A DNA stretch of 64,000 bases from Actinokineospora baliensis (GCF_016907695.1 NZ_JAFBCK010000001.1:1240001-1304000); one strand, 5' to 3'; positions 8,421 to 16,225 are shown, counted from the first letter of the stretch. The notes: a model not told the origin generated them from the letters alone. Program-made: numbers and translations.

Positions 8421-9947
8421 TCACCATGGGTCCTCCGGCTCCGTCCAGGGGTCGCCATCGACCAGGAAGCCATCCGACATTCGGGGGCGCGCATCGCGAT
8501 ACAGGCGCGCGCGGTGCAACGCGATGACGAATGCCACGGCCAGGTCGATATGGCGGCGCGATGTCGGGGACTCTTTTGTAATGCGCTCTCCGCGCGAATC
8601 CGTTTTCACCACACAGTTGTTCACGTGGCGGGTCAGCTCCGGCTGTCCGGCATGGGTAATCTCGCCGTCAACGATCGCGCTATAGGCGCCCTGGGTCGCT
8701 GGAACCATGCGAGCCACCGAGTTCGGGAACTCGACCATGGGCAAACCGTCATCCTCAAGCATCTGCGCCTGAACGGAGAACCACGCCGGATCGAACGCGA
8801 CTTCGCGAACCGCGTACGTGCGGCAGACCTCCCGAACGCGCTCCACGACGTCATGGATCGGGGTTCGCCAGTGCGGGTCGTCAGGCTTTGCTTCCCAGTG
8901 CCCCAAGGCTTGGACGTGGAGATCCGACAGTCTGACCCCGACCAACGCTGTGGAGTCGTTTCGCCACGCAGAGTCGACCGCGACCACCAACGCGTCGCCC
9001 GGAACGAAGGTGCTGTCCGCCCGGGACAGGCGCGACCAGGCTCCGTGAGGGAGCCAAACAGCGCCGCCGCGGACGAACTCGTTCAAGCGGTACATTCGGA
9101 AGTTGGATTCCGGAGTTCGCTTGACGCTCGACACAAAGTCGGCCTGGTTCATAATCGACCACGACGGGTTGCAACGCTCCCATACCGCCGGGTCCGTGTG
9201 GTCGACCGTCTCTCCAGGCTGAACCCCGAACCATGCCGACCAGAACGTAGGGTCCTCTTCCTCGCCGGAGGCCACACGGAAGCCGTAGTCCACCAGCGAA
9301 GCGAAAGGGCCATCCGGATATGGACCTGCGGTCGAGATCACAAGCACAAGGGGCTGTCGCCGCTGTGCGGACCCGAGAGTCAGCGCGTCAAAGAGATCGC
9401 TGTTCTTCGCCTGTGCGTACTCGTCCATCACGACAAAGGAGGGGTTTAGTCCCTGCTGTAGACCCGCGTCGGCGGACACCGCGAAGAAGCTCCCGCCGGT
9501 GGCATGGCACACGATCCGATCCCGGAGAACCGTGCACATCTCGGACAGGATCGGCGACATGCGAACCATCCGCGCCGCCTCCCTGAAAAGAAGCCTCGCC
9601 TGTTCGCGCGTATTCGCTGCGCACACCACTTCAGGTGCTTTATCGCGCGTGTCCGCGCAAAGATGATAAAGAGCGAGTGCAGCCGCAAGAGCTGTCTTGC
9701 CATTTTTTCGCGCCACACCGAGAACGGCGGTCCGATGCTTTCGCGACCCGTCCGCGTCGAGCCGGTAGATCGCGTCGATGACGATCTTCTGCCACGCTAG
9801 TAGTCGGAATCGACTCCCCAGATACGAGCCCCCCAGCGTGAGGTGTTGAACGAACCGGCGAACCCGCTTCCCTTCAGTGGTGAACCCCAGGAAGAGAACC
9901 ACCCCCGCCCGGTCACTCGTCCTCGAAATCCCCCAGAAGGTCGGCAA
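8421..9947 (-). CDS. terL: Terminase large subunit
   Basis: This is the ATP-driven DNA packaging motor and genome-cutting nuclease. Numbered from TTG 9947, a Walker A-like GVARKNGKT lies at residues 77-85, Walker B VVMDE at 173-177, and the nuclease acidic cluster begins with VVAVDSAW (Asp326). The C-terminus ends in a Trp/Pro/Glu-rich tail. TTG 9947 overlaps the small subunit by 35 bp. A GTG at 9902, just after the small-subunit stop, is an alternative start and would remove 15 residues that are not part of the ATPase core. Confidence 0.93.
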   Translation of the reverse strand: MPTFWGISRTSDRAGVVLFLGFTTEGKRVRRFVQHLTLGGSYLGSRFRLLAWQKIVIDAIYRLDADGSRKHRTAVLGVARKNGKTALAAALALYHLCADTRDKAPEVVCAANTREQARLLFREAARMVRMSPILSEMCTVLRDRIVCHATGGSFFAVSADAGLQQGLNPSFVVMDEYAQAKNSDLFDALTLGSAQRRQPLVLVISTAGPYPDGPFASLVDYGFRVASGEEEDPTFWSAWFGVQPGETVDHTDPAVWERCNPSWSIMNQADFVSSVKRTPESNFRMYRLNEFVRGGAVWLPHGAWSRLSRADSTFVPGDALVVAVDSAWRNDSTALVGVRLSDLHVQALGHWEAKPDDPHWRTPIHDVVERVREVCRTYAVREVAFDPAWFSVQAQMLEDDGLPMVEFPNSVARMVPATQGAYSAIVDGEITHAGQPELTRHVNNCVVKTDSRGERITKESPTSRRHIDLAVAFVIALHRARLYRDARPRMSDGFLVDGDPWTEPEDPW

Positions 9948-10407
9948 GGGTCGCTTGCTTGATTGCGTTCGCCGCGAGGCCCAGACGAAGGCGCGATTCG
10001 AGATTTAGTCCCAGAACCGTTTCAATCGCGCGCATCTCGCGCTCCGTGCTTTCCACGAACCGCAACAGTGGATGCGCGACCGGCTGTCCCGTACTGCCCT
10101 CGGTGACCACGCCGTCAGCCGCGATCCGGCGAAGGAAGGCGTCCCGCCGGTCATGCAACTCGCAGTACCGCGCCACCACGTATCGGTCCGTGACCGGGTG
10201 GTACGCCCCACTAGCCGCCGACCACACAGCCCGCCACACCTCACGCCCCACCACGCCCAGCGATGTCGGTACCCGTGGCGACCGGCCGCTGTGCACGGTC
10301 GGTGCCGCTCGCGCATCGGTGGGACCGCGGGCGTTTCCGCTCGGTTGTGCATTGGCGCGCGACACCCCGCCCCCTTTCGACGATCTCCCATGTCGACCGG
10401 AAGACAC
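9913..10407 (-). CDS. terS: Terminase small subunit (P27 family)
   Basis: This is the DNA-recognition subunit of the packaging machine. Features are PRVPTSLGVVGREVWRAVWSAASGAYHPVTD, then YCELHDRRDAFLRRI and HPLLRFVESTEREMRAIETVLGLN, a pattern of the P27-type small terminases. GTG 10407 gives 164 residues. GTG 10365, preceded by AAAGGGGGCGGG, would give 150 and may be the real start. It directly precedes the large subunit. Confidence 0.84.
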   Translation of the reverse strand: MSSGRHGRSSKGGGVSRANAQPSGNARGPTDARAAPTVHSGRSPRVPTSLGVVGREVWRAVWSAASGAYHPVTDRYVVARYCELHDRRDAFLRRIAADGVVTEGSTGQPVAHPLLRFVESTEREMRAIETVLGLNLESRLRLGLAANAIKQATLADLLGDFEDE

Positions 10408-10463
10408 CCTTCAAGGAGTGGTGGGCTTGTTACACGCTGCGACGCTATTCACTCGAAAGTGTG

Positions 10464-10495
10464 AAAGATCGCGAGAATGAGACTCTTCGATCTTT
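10464..10495. promoter_or_regulatory. Inverted repeat in the divergent intergenic region
   Basis: AAAGATCG at 10464-10471 and CGATCTTT at 10488-10495 are perfect reverse complements 16 nt apart. They lie in a visibly AT-richer gap between the leftward terminase operon and a rightward small gene. This could be an operator or the late-gene control region. No clear promoter hexamers were assigned. Confidence 0.35.
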
Positions 10496-10595
10496 AAACC
10501 CGCGCCCCCGGTCTGACAATTTTTGCAGGCGCCTGGGGAATAGCCACCCCCCAGGTCGGCCAACTCGACAGCCCCACTGAGGAAGGATCTAAGGT

Positions 10596-10856
10596 ATGCC
10601 CATGTCTGCGCTCACCAGCTTGGCACCATGGAGCGTCGTGCTCGTGCTGGCACTCATTTGCGGGGCTGTCGTGACATTGGTCGTGGTCGCGCTTGGACGG
10701 AGGCAACCGGGTGACGAAATCGAAATTAGGTTGTTCCTGGCAAAGATCAAGATCACCTCCGCCGAACGTCAGAAGCTTGGCCCCGGTGCCACTGCTGACG
10801 TCGCGGAGATCGCTACGGAGGCGGTCACTAGCTCCGGGCAACCACCGGGGGGCTGA
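10596..10856 (+). CDS. Small single-pass membrane protein
   Basis: This is the only rightward gene seen inside the prophage. GGAAGGATCTAAGGT precedes ATG 10596. The 86-residue product has one transmembrane helix (WSVVLVLALICGAVVTLVVVAL, residues about 12-33) followed by a soluble tail containing EIEIRLFLAKIKITS and GATADVAEIATEAV. The family is not recognised. Expression opposite to the structural operon could mean that it acts in the lysogen, but this is not shown. Confidence 0.6.
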   Translation: MPMSALTSLAPWSVVLVLALICGAVVTLVVVALGRRQPGDEIEIRLFLAKIKITSAERQKLGPGATADVAEIATEAVTSSGQPPGG

Positions 10857-10931
10857 CACGCCGGACCGATCAACCACCGGTTGCGGGAAGGGTGAGGCGC
10901 TACGCGGACCGGCTTGGCGTCCGTCCCGGGC

Positions 10932-11528
10932 TCACCCATGATCATGTCGCTCCCACCTGCGAAGCCGTTCCAGGTTGGCGTCCGGCGCGAAGGCCAGGAA
11001 GGTCCCGTCGGCGGAGTCGCAGTCGAGTTCTTTTGCGTAGCGCCAACGTTTTCCGGAGTTGACGCGTCCCATGTGGAGCCAGAGGCCCCGCCTCTTCGCG
11101 TGCTGAGCGAGCTGTGCGGCGTCTGGCGACAGCTTCCAGTCGGTGGTACCGCCGATGAACAGAACGTCGATCGACGCCCACGGGATCGCGCGCTCCACCA
11201 GGCCGTCCTGGGCAACCAGGGCGGCGCGATAGCCGCGGGCGCGGATCGCGTCGAACCACGGCGCCGACCGGGCCAGCGTGGCGCGGGCGTCGCCGACGAC
11301 GTCCGGGGCGGTGGCGAACAGACAGCGGTAGTGCCCGTGGAGGCGGTCGAGCCAACGTAACCACGCTTCATCACCTGGGTAGCCGCTGCCAAAGCATCCC
11401 GTGTCCGCTGCCCAACGTGTCCCGGGGGTCGGCACACGGCCTTCCGCTGGAGTGCACATCTGTCCCAGCTCCCCGGTGGTCATCGCCGCCCGGATGGCGG
11501 CGGAACTCGCGTTGGCCAGGTAGAGCAC
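10932..11528 (-). CDS. dpdA: DpdA-like DNA-guanine transglycosylase (small phage type)
   Basis: The probable role is base exchange of guanine in DNA for a 7-deazaguanine such as preQ0, protecting phage DNA from restriction. The 198-residue protein keeps the spaced motifs of the tRNA-guanine transglycosylase fold: ADTGCF (Asp42, like DSGGFQ), APDVVGD (75-80), FIGGTTDWK (like the IGG loop), WLHMGRVNSG (151-159) and CDSADGT (170-176). It begins MLYLANASSAAIRAAM. It is much shorter than tRNA enzymes and lacks their zinc-binding region. Downstream of a queuosine-precursor transporter and a PP-loop enzyme, it completes a modification cassette. Its start lies 158 bp inside the transporter frame. The family call is by motif reading only. 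Confidence 0.76.
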   Translation of the reverse strand: MLYLANASSAAIRAAMTTGELGQMCTPAEGRVPTPGTRWAADTGCFGSGYPGDEAWLRWLDRLHGHYRCLFATAPDVVGDARATLARSAPWFDAIRARGYRAALVAQDGLVERAIPWASIDVLFIGGTTDWKLSPDAAQLAQHAKRRGLWLHMGRVNSGKRWRYAKELDCDSADGTFLAFAPDANLERLRRWERHDHG

Positions 11529-12021
11529 GCCGCACCCCCTTCGCAGCGAGCACGAGCGCGGCGCTACACCACACGCTCTTGACCAGGAGGAAGCCGCATA
11601 CCGTCGCGGCGGTGATGGGGAGTCCGGCCAGGGGCAGGAACACGAAGGTGTCCACCACGGCGCCGACGACGTTGGAGATCACGGCGGCGACAACCCAGCC
11701 GTGGCGGCGGAGTCGGGTGAACACCGTGTAGTCCGCCAACTCCGACAGCGCGAACGCCGCGCCGCTGGCGATGGCGACCGCAGGTGCGATAGCCGCGGAG
11801 ATGACGGTGCCGACGGCGATCACGAAGAGCACTGGCCGTCGGCCGCCGACGTGGTGGAGCGCGTCGCGAAGGGTGAGAACGGCTCCGGCGGCGTAGGTCC
11901 CCGCTGTGACGGTCAGGCCGAAACCTGCGGGAACGAGTCCGAGAGTGGTCGTCAGCATGTTCGCGCCGACGACCGCAGCGAGAAAGGCCAGCGCGAGCGC
12001 GCACGTGAACAGCCGTGGCAC
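11371..12021 (-). CDS. yhhQ: YhhQ/VUT-family queuosine precursor (preQ0/preQ1) transporter
   Basis: The start is GTG 12021 with GGAGG five bases upstream. Residues 1-160 form about six membrane helices with YhhQ landmarks: GANMLTTTLG, AGTYAAGAVLTLRD, SGAAFALSELADYTVFTRLRR, and SNVVGAVVDTFVFLPLAG. E. coli YhhQ imports 7-deazaguanine precursors. Here it would supply preQ0 to the adjacent DpdA-like enzyme, as the visible part of the prophage has no preQ0 biosynthesis genes. The last about 53 residues are hydrophilic, overlap dpdA, and may be unselected read-through to the first stop. Confidence 0.83.
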   Translation of the reverse strand: MPRLFTCALALAFLAAVVGANMLTTTLGLVPAGFGLTVTAGTYAAGAVLTLRDALHHVGGRRPVLFVIAVGTVISAAIAPAVAIASGAAFALSELADYTVFTRLRRHGWVVAAVISNVVGAVVDTFVFLPLAGLPITAATVCGFLLVKSVWCSAALVLAAKGVRRALPGQREFRRHPGGDDHRGAGTDVHSSGRPCADPRDTLGSGHGMLWQRLPR

Positions 12022-12034
12022 GAAGCCTCCAGGG

Positions 12035-13096
12035 CTAGGACGGGGAGCGGGTCGAACACGACTGGCACAGCGGCCCGGACCGCGGAGCACCACGGGAACC
12101 GCGACTGCGGTAGGCACCCCAGCCCCATTCGCAGCGTTCGGGCGTGATGCCGCGCGCAAGCGCTTCTGCGGAGAGGCGGTCGAGCCATCGGACGACGTCC
12201 GGGTACCACTGGCGGATCTCGTCCAGCTCTCCCGACGCGGCGAAGGCGCCGCACAGGCACTCGCCGCTCATGTGTAGGTGATCGGCGACCGGATTGCGGG
12301 GTACGGCGAAGCGAGCGCGGTAGGTGTTCAGGTCGAGCTTGGTCCACAGCGCGAGCGGACTCACCCAGACCACCGAGCCTTCGCGCTCGTGCAGCGGCAC
12401 CTGGATCCGGCGGGCGGATTCCTCGCGACGGCGACCGGCAATGAAGATCACCCGTTCGCGGCGCGGGTGCGTCACCAGCTCGCGCCGCGCTTGCCGCAAG
12501 CCTCGTTCCTTCAGGCGTTGGTACATCTTGAAGTGGTGTGCGGGGCCGGGGAAGCCTTGGGCAAGCACCAGGTCCCGATAGGTCGAGCCTTCCGGGGGGA
12601 AGCGCTCGAGCAGCGGCAGGCCCCACGCCCGGCAGGTCTCCCGGACGAAGACGCGGGTCGCCTCGATGCCGATGGTGGTGTTCGCGTGGATCGCGTGGGT
12701 GGCACGTTCACGCATCAAGTGCGTGAGCGCGGTTGAGTCGTTCCCGCCGCTGAACAACACGCACGTCGCGACCACCGACTTGCCTGCGGCGTGTTCGGCG
12801 ATCGCCTCATCCACGATGCGGTGCGCCTGGTCGATCAACGTCGACAGTCGCTCTTCACGCTGGGTGGCACTCAGCGCCGCGACGTCGGCCGACGTCCAAA
12901 CATGGTCCTTCAGGTCTAGCTGCCTCTCGATGCCAGCGCGGCCCGGCCGGAGAGCACACCGCGGTCTCGCGCGGGGCTCGATCCAGCCGGACCGGGCTTC
13001 CGGGTCGCCAACCAGCGGGTTGACCGACGTTCGGAAGGGCGCCAAGCGGGACAACCGGGGCTTATCGCGCCCGATAGGCACTGCCCAGAACAGCAT
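12035..13096 (-). CDS. PP-loop ATPase, PAPS-reductase-like (phage type)
   Basis: This is an adenine-nucleotide alpha-hydrolase fold enzyme with a PP-loop FSGGNDSTAL near residues 116-125 and IAGRRREESARR in the second half. A C-terminal cysteine set (GECLCGAF, CEWGWG, LCQSC) could bind a metal or FeS cluster, as in DndC- or TtcA-like sulfur-transfer proteins. GTG 13099 and ATG 13096 are adjacent possible starts. The first 60 residues look poorly conserved, and the real start may be further in. It ends 14 bp before the transporter start, so the three genes are one transcription unit. The reaction is unknown. Activation or sulfur transfer on the modified base is one possibility. Confidence 0.8.
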   Translation of the reverse strand: MLFWAVPIGRDKPRLSRLAPFRTSVNPLVGDPEARSGWIEPRARPRCALRPGRAGIERQLDLKDHVWTSADVAALSATQREERLSTLIDQAHRIVDEAIAEHAAGKSVVATCVLFSGGNDSTALTHLMRERATHAIHANTTIGIEATRVFVRETCRAWGLPLLERFPPEGSTYRDLVLAQGFPGPAHHFKMYQRLKERGLRQARRELVTHPRRERVIFIAGRRREESARRIQVPLHEREGSVVWVSPLALWTKLDLNTYRARFAVPRNPVADHLHMSGECLCGAFAASGELDEIRQWYPDVVRWLDRLSAEALARGITPERCEWGWGAYRSRGSRGAPRSGPLCQSCSTRSPS

Positions 13097-13198
13097 CACC
13101 GCAGGTCATAAGGCTGCGCGGCCGAAAAATCGGGCACGCACTCAGGCGGTGTCCAGAAAGGGGCCGGGGTGTCCTTGAGCCCCCGCGCCGGTGAACTT

Positions 13199-13510
13199 TC
13201 AGCCCACCCCGCCCACCGCGTCGGTGGTTGTCTTGTCCTGGTGACACCGCACGCACAGCGCTTGCAGGTTCCCGGGCTCATCACGCCCGCCGCGGAACAG
13301 CGGTCGCACATGGTCGACCCTGATGAGCGCGGCGGGGAACACCACACCGCAGCTCGCGCACAACGCTGAACCCGTCTGGTTGATCGCGCGCCGTAGAGCG
13401 CGGCGAGCGCGTTCGGTCCCCGGCCGCCGGGTGGCACCGCCACAGCGAGCGCACAGCGACGATCCGGCTACCGCGCGACCCGGGCACAGACGACACGCCT
13501 TCGCGACCAT
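13199..13510 (-). CDS. HNH endonuclease
   Basis: The 103-residue protein starts at ATG 13510 (GGGGGTG upstream), with a TTG four codons earlier as an alternative. Two CxxC pairs frame the nuclease: CRLC and CARC at the N-terminus, then CASC, VDHVRPLFRGGRDEPGNLQALCVRCHQDKT, the classic His-Asn-His/zinc knuckle. Phage HNH proteins often assist terminase in genome cutting. This one is separated from the terminases by the modification cassette, so a packaging role is plausible but not certain. Confidence 0.86.
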   Translation of the reverse strand: MVAKACRLCPGRAVAGSSLCARCGGATRRPGTERARRALRRAINQTGSALCASCGVVFPAALIRVDHVRPLFRGGRDEPGNLQALCVRCHQDKTTTDAVGGVG

Positions 13511-13752
13511 CCGCACCCCCAAGCAGCAGCGCCCTTCATCCCTCTCTCCCCCCGCGCTATTCCCGCTGACCTGGGGTTTTGCTAGCAGCGCTGGTGGCGT
13601 TACGCATCTGTAACCGACCAGGTGTCAGGGTTTGGGTGTCAAGGTGACGTGTTGGCGATCCGTCTGGGAACTCTTGTGCAAGGAAGGAAGCCACTAGCGA
13701 AGGGCAGTGTCGAAGGAGGCATCGAGATGACACGTCGGCACCCCTTGGGGGC

Positions 13753-14007
13753 TCACGCCCCATCCCCCGAGACCGACCCGTGCCCGGTGCCGGGGTCGCT
13801 TGCGGGCGTCGCCCTGACGATGACCTCCACCCGCGGCCACGGGAGCATCCTCGCTCGCACCGTGACGTCGGTGCCGCCGCTCCCGTTGACGGCTCTGCGC
13901 AGGATCAGGCCGACCAACCACCGTGACCAGATACCGGCCGTCGCCAACGCGGCCACCAGCACCCACGGACCCGTTCCGGTCACCAGTCCGTAGATCTGCG
14001 TCCACAC
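13753..14007 (-). CDS. Small phage membrane protein
   Basis: GTG 14007 is preceded by GGAGGTG. The 84-residue product begins VWTQIYGLVTGTGPWVLVAALATAGIW with a hydrophobic helix at about residues 8-35, then a basic stretch (LILRR) and a soluble tail (TDVTVRARMLPWPRVEVIVRATP). The family is not recognised. An overlapping rightward frame from 13727 also has a ribosome binding site but gives an uncharacteristic sequence. The membrane-protein reading is preferred. Confidence 0.55.
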   Translation of the reverse strand: MWTQIYGLVTGTGPWVLVAALATAGIWSRWLVGLILRRAVNGSGGTDVTVRARMLPWPRVEVIVRATPASDPGTGHGSVSGDGA

Positions 14008-14058
14008 GGTGCACCTCCGTCCAGCGCACCCCGGTGAGGTGCCTCTAGAACGGGAAAC

Positions 14059-14093
14059 GCCCCCCACAGTCCGCGCGGGCGGCCGTGGGGGGC
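14059..14093 (-). terminator. Rho-independent terminator
   Basis: GCCCCCCAC at 14059-14067 pairs perfectly with GTGGGGGGC at 14085-14093. On the minus strand the stem is followed by GTTT. It lies about 50 bp after the gene ending at 14140 and separates the integrase transcript from the rest of the prophage. Confidence 0.75.
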
Positions 14094-14139
14094 TTCGTCT
14101 CGTACAACGACCGGGGGCGGTCGCGGGTTCCCGGGGGCT

Positions 14140-14490
14140 CTACACGTCGTCTTCGTCGAGAGTGAGCAGGGCGGCGGCACGGTCGTGGTTCTGGGCCAGC
14201 ATGTGGGCGCAGAACTCCGCGAGATCAGCCCGCTGAAGCTCGCCACAGCACGTGCCGGTGGCAGCGACCACCACCGGGTCGTCCCACCGCCCGACACCGT
14301 GGATCGACGACGTGCCCCGAGCATCGGCAGCGGCGAAGGCGGCATCGAGCCGATCGGACGGTCCGTAGAGTTCGATGCGGTCGCGGGTCACCTCCGCGCG
14401 GCTGCCCACGGCAACGGGGCCATCGACGACCAGCGACCACAGGGCGTAGGCATCGGTTTCAGGGGCGAACTTGACGATGAAGCGGCTCAC
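14140..14490 (-). CDS. Hypothetical phage protein after the integrase
   Basis: GTG 14490, with GAAGGACTGATC upstream, gives a 116-residue protein starting VSRFIVKFAPETDAYALWSLVVDGPVAVGSR. It has a beta-alpha pattern, a GTCCGELQ segment and an acidic C-terminus (TLDEDDV). It follows the integrase by about 70 bp on the same strand and ends before a terminator, so it is probably co-transcribed with it. A role as a directionality factor is conceivable from position only. No DNA-binding motif is obvious. Confidence 0.6.
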   Translation of the reverse strand: MSRFIVKFAPETDAYALWSLVVDGPVAVGSRAEVTRDRIELYGPSDRLDAAFAAADARGTSSIHGVGRWDDPVVVAATGTCCGELQRADLAEFCAHMLAQNHDRAAALLTLDEDDV

Positions 14491-14558
14491 GATCAGTCCT
14501 TCAGCGGTGGCAAGCGGGTGCGGTTGGGGGATCAGGGTCGTGCGGCGGGACGGGCTCA

Positions 14559-16127
14559 TCAGGCCCAGTGCTCCAGTGCCATCGGTTCGTCTGAGCCGGT
14601 CGCGGCCGGTTTGCGGTGGTCGAAGCGGATGCGGTCGAGCATGGGAACGCCGTCGGAGATCTTGCCGGAGATCTCGATGCGGACGCCGTTCTCCCGTAGC
14701 CGCTCCCGGCGGGTCGTCCAGCTTGTTGACTGCCATTCCTGTCGATAGGTGACGCCGGTCGACACCCACTTGACCCCCGCTGGGCGGCGCGGCGCGGCGT
14801 GTAGCGACGTCAAGCGCGTCTCAAGGTTGGTCATCATCGTGCGGTAGCGCGTCTCGCCCTTCTCACCCTTGAATAGACCTCCTTCGTACCGGTCGCGGGT
14901 CAGGTCGTCGATCGCGGCTTCTACTTCCACGATCTCGCCGGAGTGGTCCTCACCCGGGTCCACCGTGCGCAGCAACAACGGAAGGTCTCCCGTCAGCGCC
15001 AGGAACTCCCTTTCCACGTACTCTTCAACTTCCGCCGCGTGCACCGACGCCCCGGGACAGACGCCCCGACCTTCGTATCCGGCCTTGCAACGGTAGGCAA
15101 CGTGATCCTTGCTTGGCGTGCGGTACATCCGATCGCCGCAAACGCACCAAAGGATGCCCAGCAAGGCAGCCTGCGGCGGACGCCCGGCACGGTCAGGGTC
15201 TGCCCGCTTCGCGATCGCGGCCTGGAGGTCTCGAAACTCCTGGTCCGTGACGATCGACTCCCCGTACCGCAAGGGCATGCCGTCTTCGTCGCGTTCAATA
15301 ACCTCCCCGGAGTGCACCACGTTGCGGAGCGATTCGGACCGGAGTATCCGACGCAGCGCCGGGACGGCCCATCCCGCGCGCCGCCGGTCGTCGTCGCTCC
15401 GCAGTTCTTCTGCGCTCTTCTTCTTCCCACCCCGCTTCTTGTTAGCCTTCTCCGCCCTCCGGTTGCGTGCCACTTCCTGGCCGGTGGGGATGCAACGATC
15501 ATTGAAAAGGCGCACAACCGACAGCATCGGTTCCCCGGCGATCACGCGTAACACGGCTTCCCTGATGATCGGGGCGGTCTCCGGATCGGGCTCCAGTGCA
15601 TACCCAACACCGTCCGGGTGCGGGCAAGTCCGGTACCCGTAGGAAACGCGCCCGGCACCCCATCGCGCCACCTTCCGCATATGCGTTCGGGCGCCCCGAA
15701 CCCGATCACCGATCGCCTTGCCCTCCATCTCCGCGAACGCCGCCAGGATGAAGGCGATGACCTTGCCGATCATGGAAGAGAAGTCAATGTCGGGATTCAA
15801 GCAGATGAGCTGCTTGCCGTTCTCCTCTGCCCATTCGAGCAGGGTTACGAAGTCTTTTAGGTTCCGGCAAAGCCGGTCGATCGATCGGAACACCAGCGCG
15901 TCGAACAGGTGCGGGTTCCGGAGCCATGCGCCCAACTGGGGCCGGTCGAAGGGGGACACCTTCGAGCCGGACACGTCCAGGTCCATCGCCTCGCCGACCT
16001 GGATCATCCCGCGACGGGTGATCTCCGCTTCGTTGTTGCCGCTCTGGGTGGTCGGCGACGTCGTCACATCCGTGTAGGAGGACAGCCGAACCACGCTCAC
16101 CGCTCGCTTGACCTGCGCATCTGCCAC
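14559..16127 (-). CDS. int: Large serine recombinase (phage integrase)
   Basis: This 522-residue enzyme inserts and removes the prophage by a Ser-DNA intermediate. Catalytic Ser16 lies in SVVRLSSYTD. The resolvase domain continues with VFRSIDRLCRNLKDFVTLLEWAEENGK and FAEMEGKAIGDRVRGAR. The recombinase domain follows with WGAGRVSYGYR. A zinc ribbon (CVCGDRMYRTPSKDHVAYRC, then GVCPG) and a C-terminal coiled-coil-like region complete the large-serine-integrase layout. The start is GTG 16127, abutting one of two 14-bp palindromes. The adjacent broken host gene at 16193 marks the attachment site it used. Confidence 0.95.
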   Translation of the reverse strand: MADAQVKRAVSVVRLSSYTDVTTSPTTQSGNNEAEITRRGMIQVGEAMDLDVSGSKVSPFDRPQLGAWLRNPHLFDALVFRSIDRLCRNLKDFVTLLEWAEENGKQLICLNPDIDFSSMIGKVIAFILAAFAEMEGKAIGDRVRGARTHMRKVARWGAGRVSYGYRTCPHPDGVGYALEPDPETAPIIREAVLRVIAGEPMLSVVRLFNDRCIPTGQEVARNRRAEKANKKRGGKKKSAEELRSDDDRRRAGWAVPALRRILRSESLRNVVHSGEVIERDEDGMPLRYGESIVTDQEFRDLQAAIAKRADPDRAGRPPQAALLGILWCVCGDRMYRTPSKDHVAYRCKAGYEGRGVCPGASVHAAEVEEYVEREFLALTGDLPLLLRTVDPGEDHSGEIVEVEAAIDDLTRDRYEGGLFKGEKGETRYRTMMTNLETRLTSLHAAPRRPAGVKWVSTGVTYRQEWQSTSWTTRRERLRENGVRIEISGKISDGVPMLDRIRFDHRKPAATGSDEPMALEHWA

Positions 16128-16173
16128 GCAAGGATCCTTGCATGGCCTCTAGTTTCCGCGCAAGGATCCTTGC
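16128..16173. repeat. Twin 14-bp palindromes at the integrase start
   Basis: GCAAGGATCCTTGC occurs twice, at 16128-16141 and 16160-16173, and each copy is perfectly self-complementary. Their centres are 32 bp apart, about three helical turns. The first copy covers the likely ribosome binding site of the integrase, so protein binding here could control integrase production or form part of the recombination complex. Confidence 0.8.
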
Positions 16174-16174
16174 G

Positions 16175-16225
16175 CGACTGCCTGTAGAAGCTTCACTTCT
16201 GGCAGCAGAAGGTCCAGAAGTCCAG
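16175..16225. other. Probable prophage attachment site (right junction)
   Basis: Host coding sequence on the minus strand reads normally through DFWTFCC and then changes to phage-like sequence with a stop four codons later. The integrase gene starts about 50 bp away. The junction therefore lies near 16195-16215. A short dyad CTTCTG/CAGAAG is present there, as expected for a serine-integrase site. The other prophage end is outside the window, so the exact core cannot be fixed. Confidence 0.7.

Noticed and set aside
13727..13993. Rightward gene from ATG 13727, which has a good GAAGGAGG ribosome site
   Set aside because: The translation is low-complexity (Pro/Thr/Ala/His-rich) and lies antisense to a leftward frame that has its own ribosome site and a proper membrane helix.
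16128..16173. CRISPR-like interpretation of the repeated 14-mers
   Set aside because: There are only two copies, each a perfect palindrome too short for a CRISPR repeat, and no cas genes are present. No CRISPR array was seen anywhere in the window.
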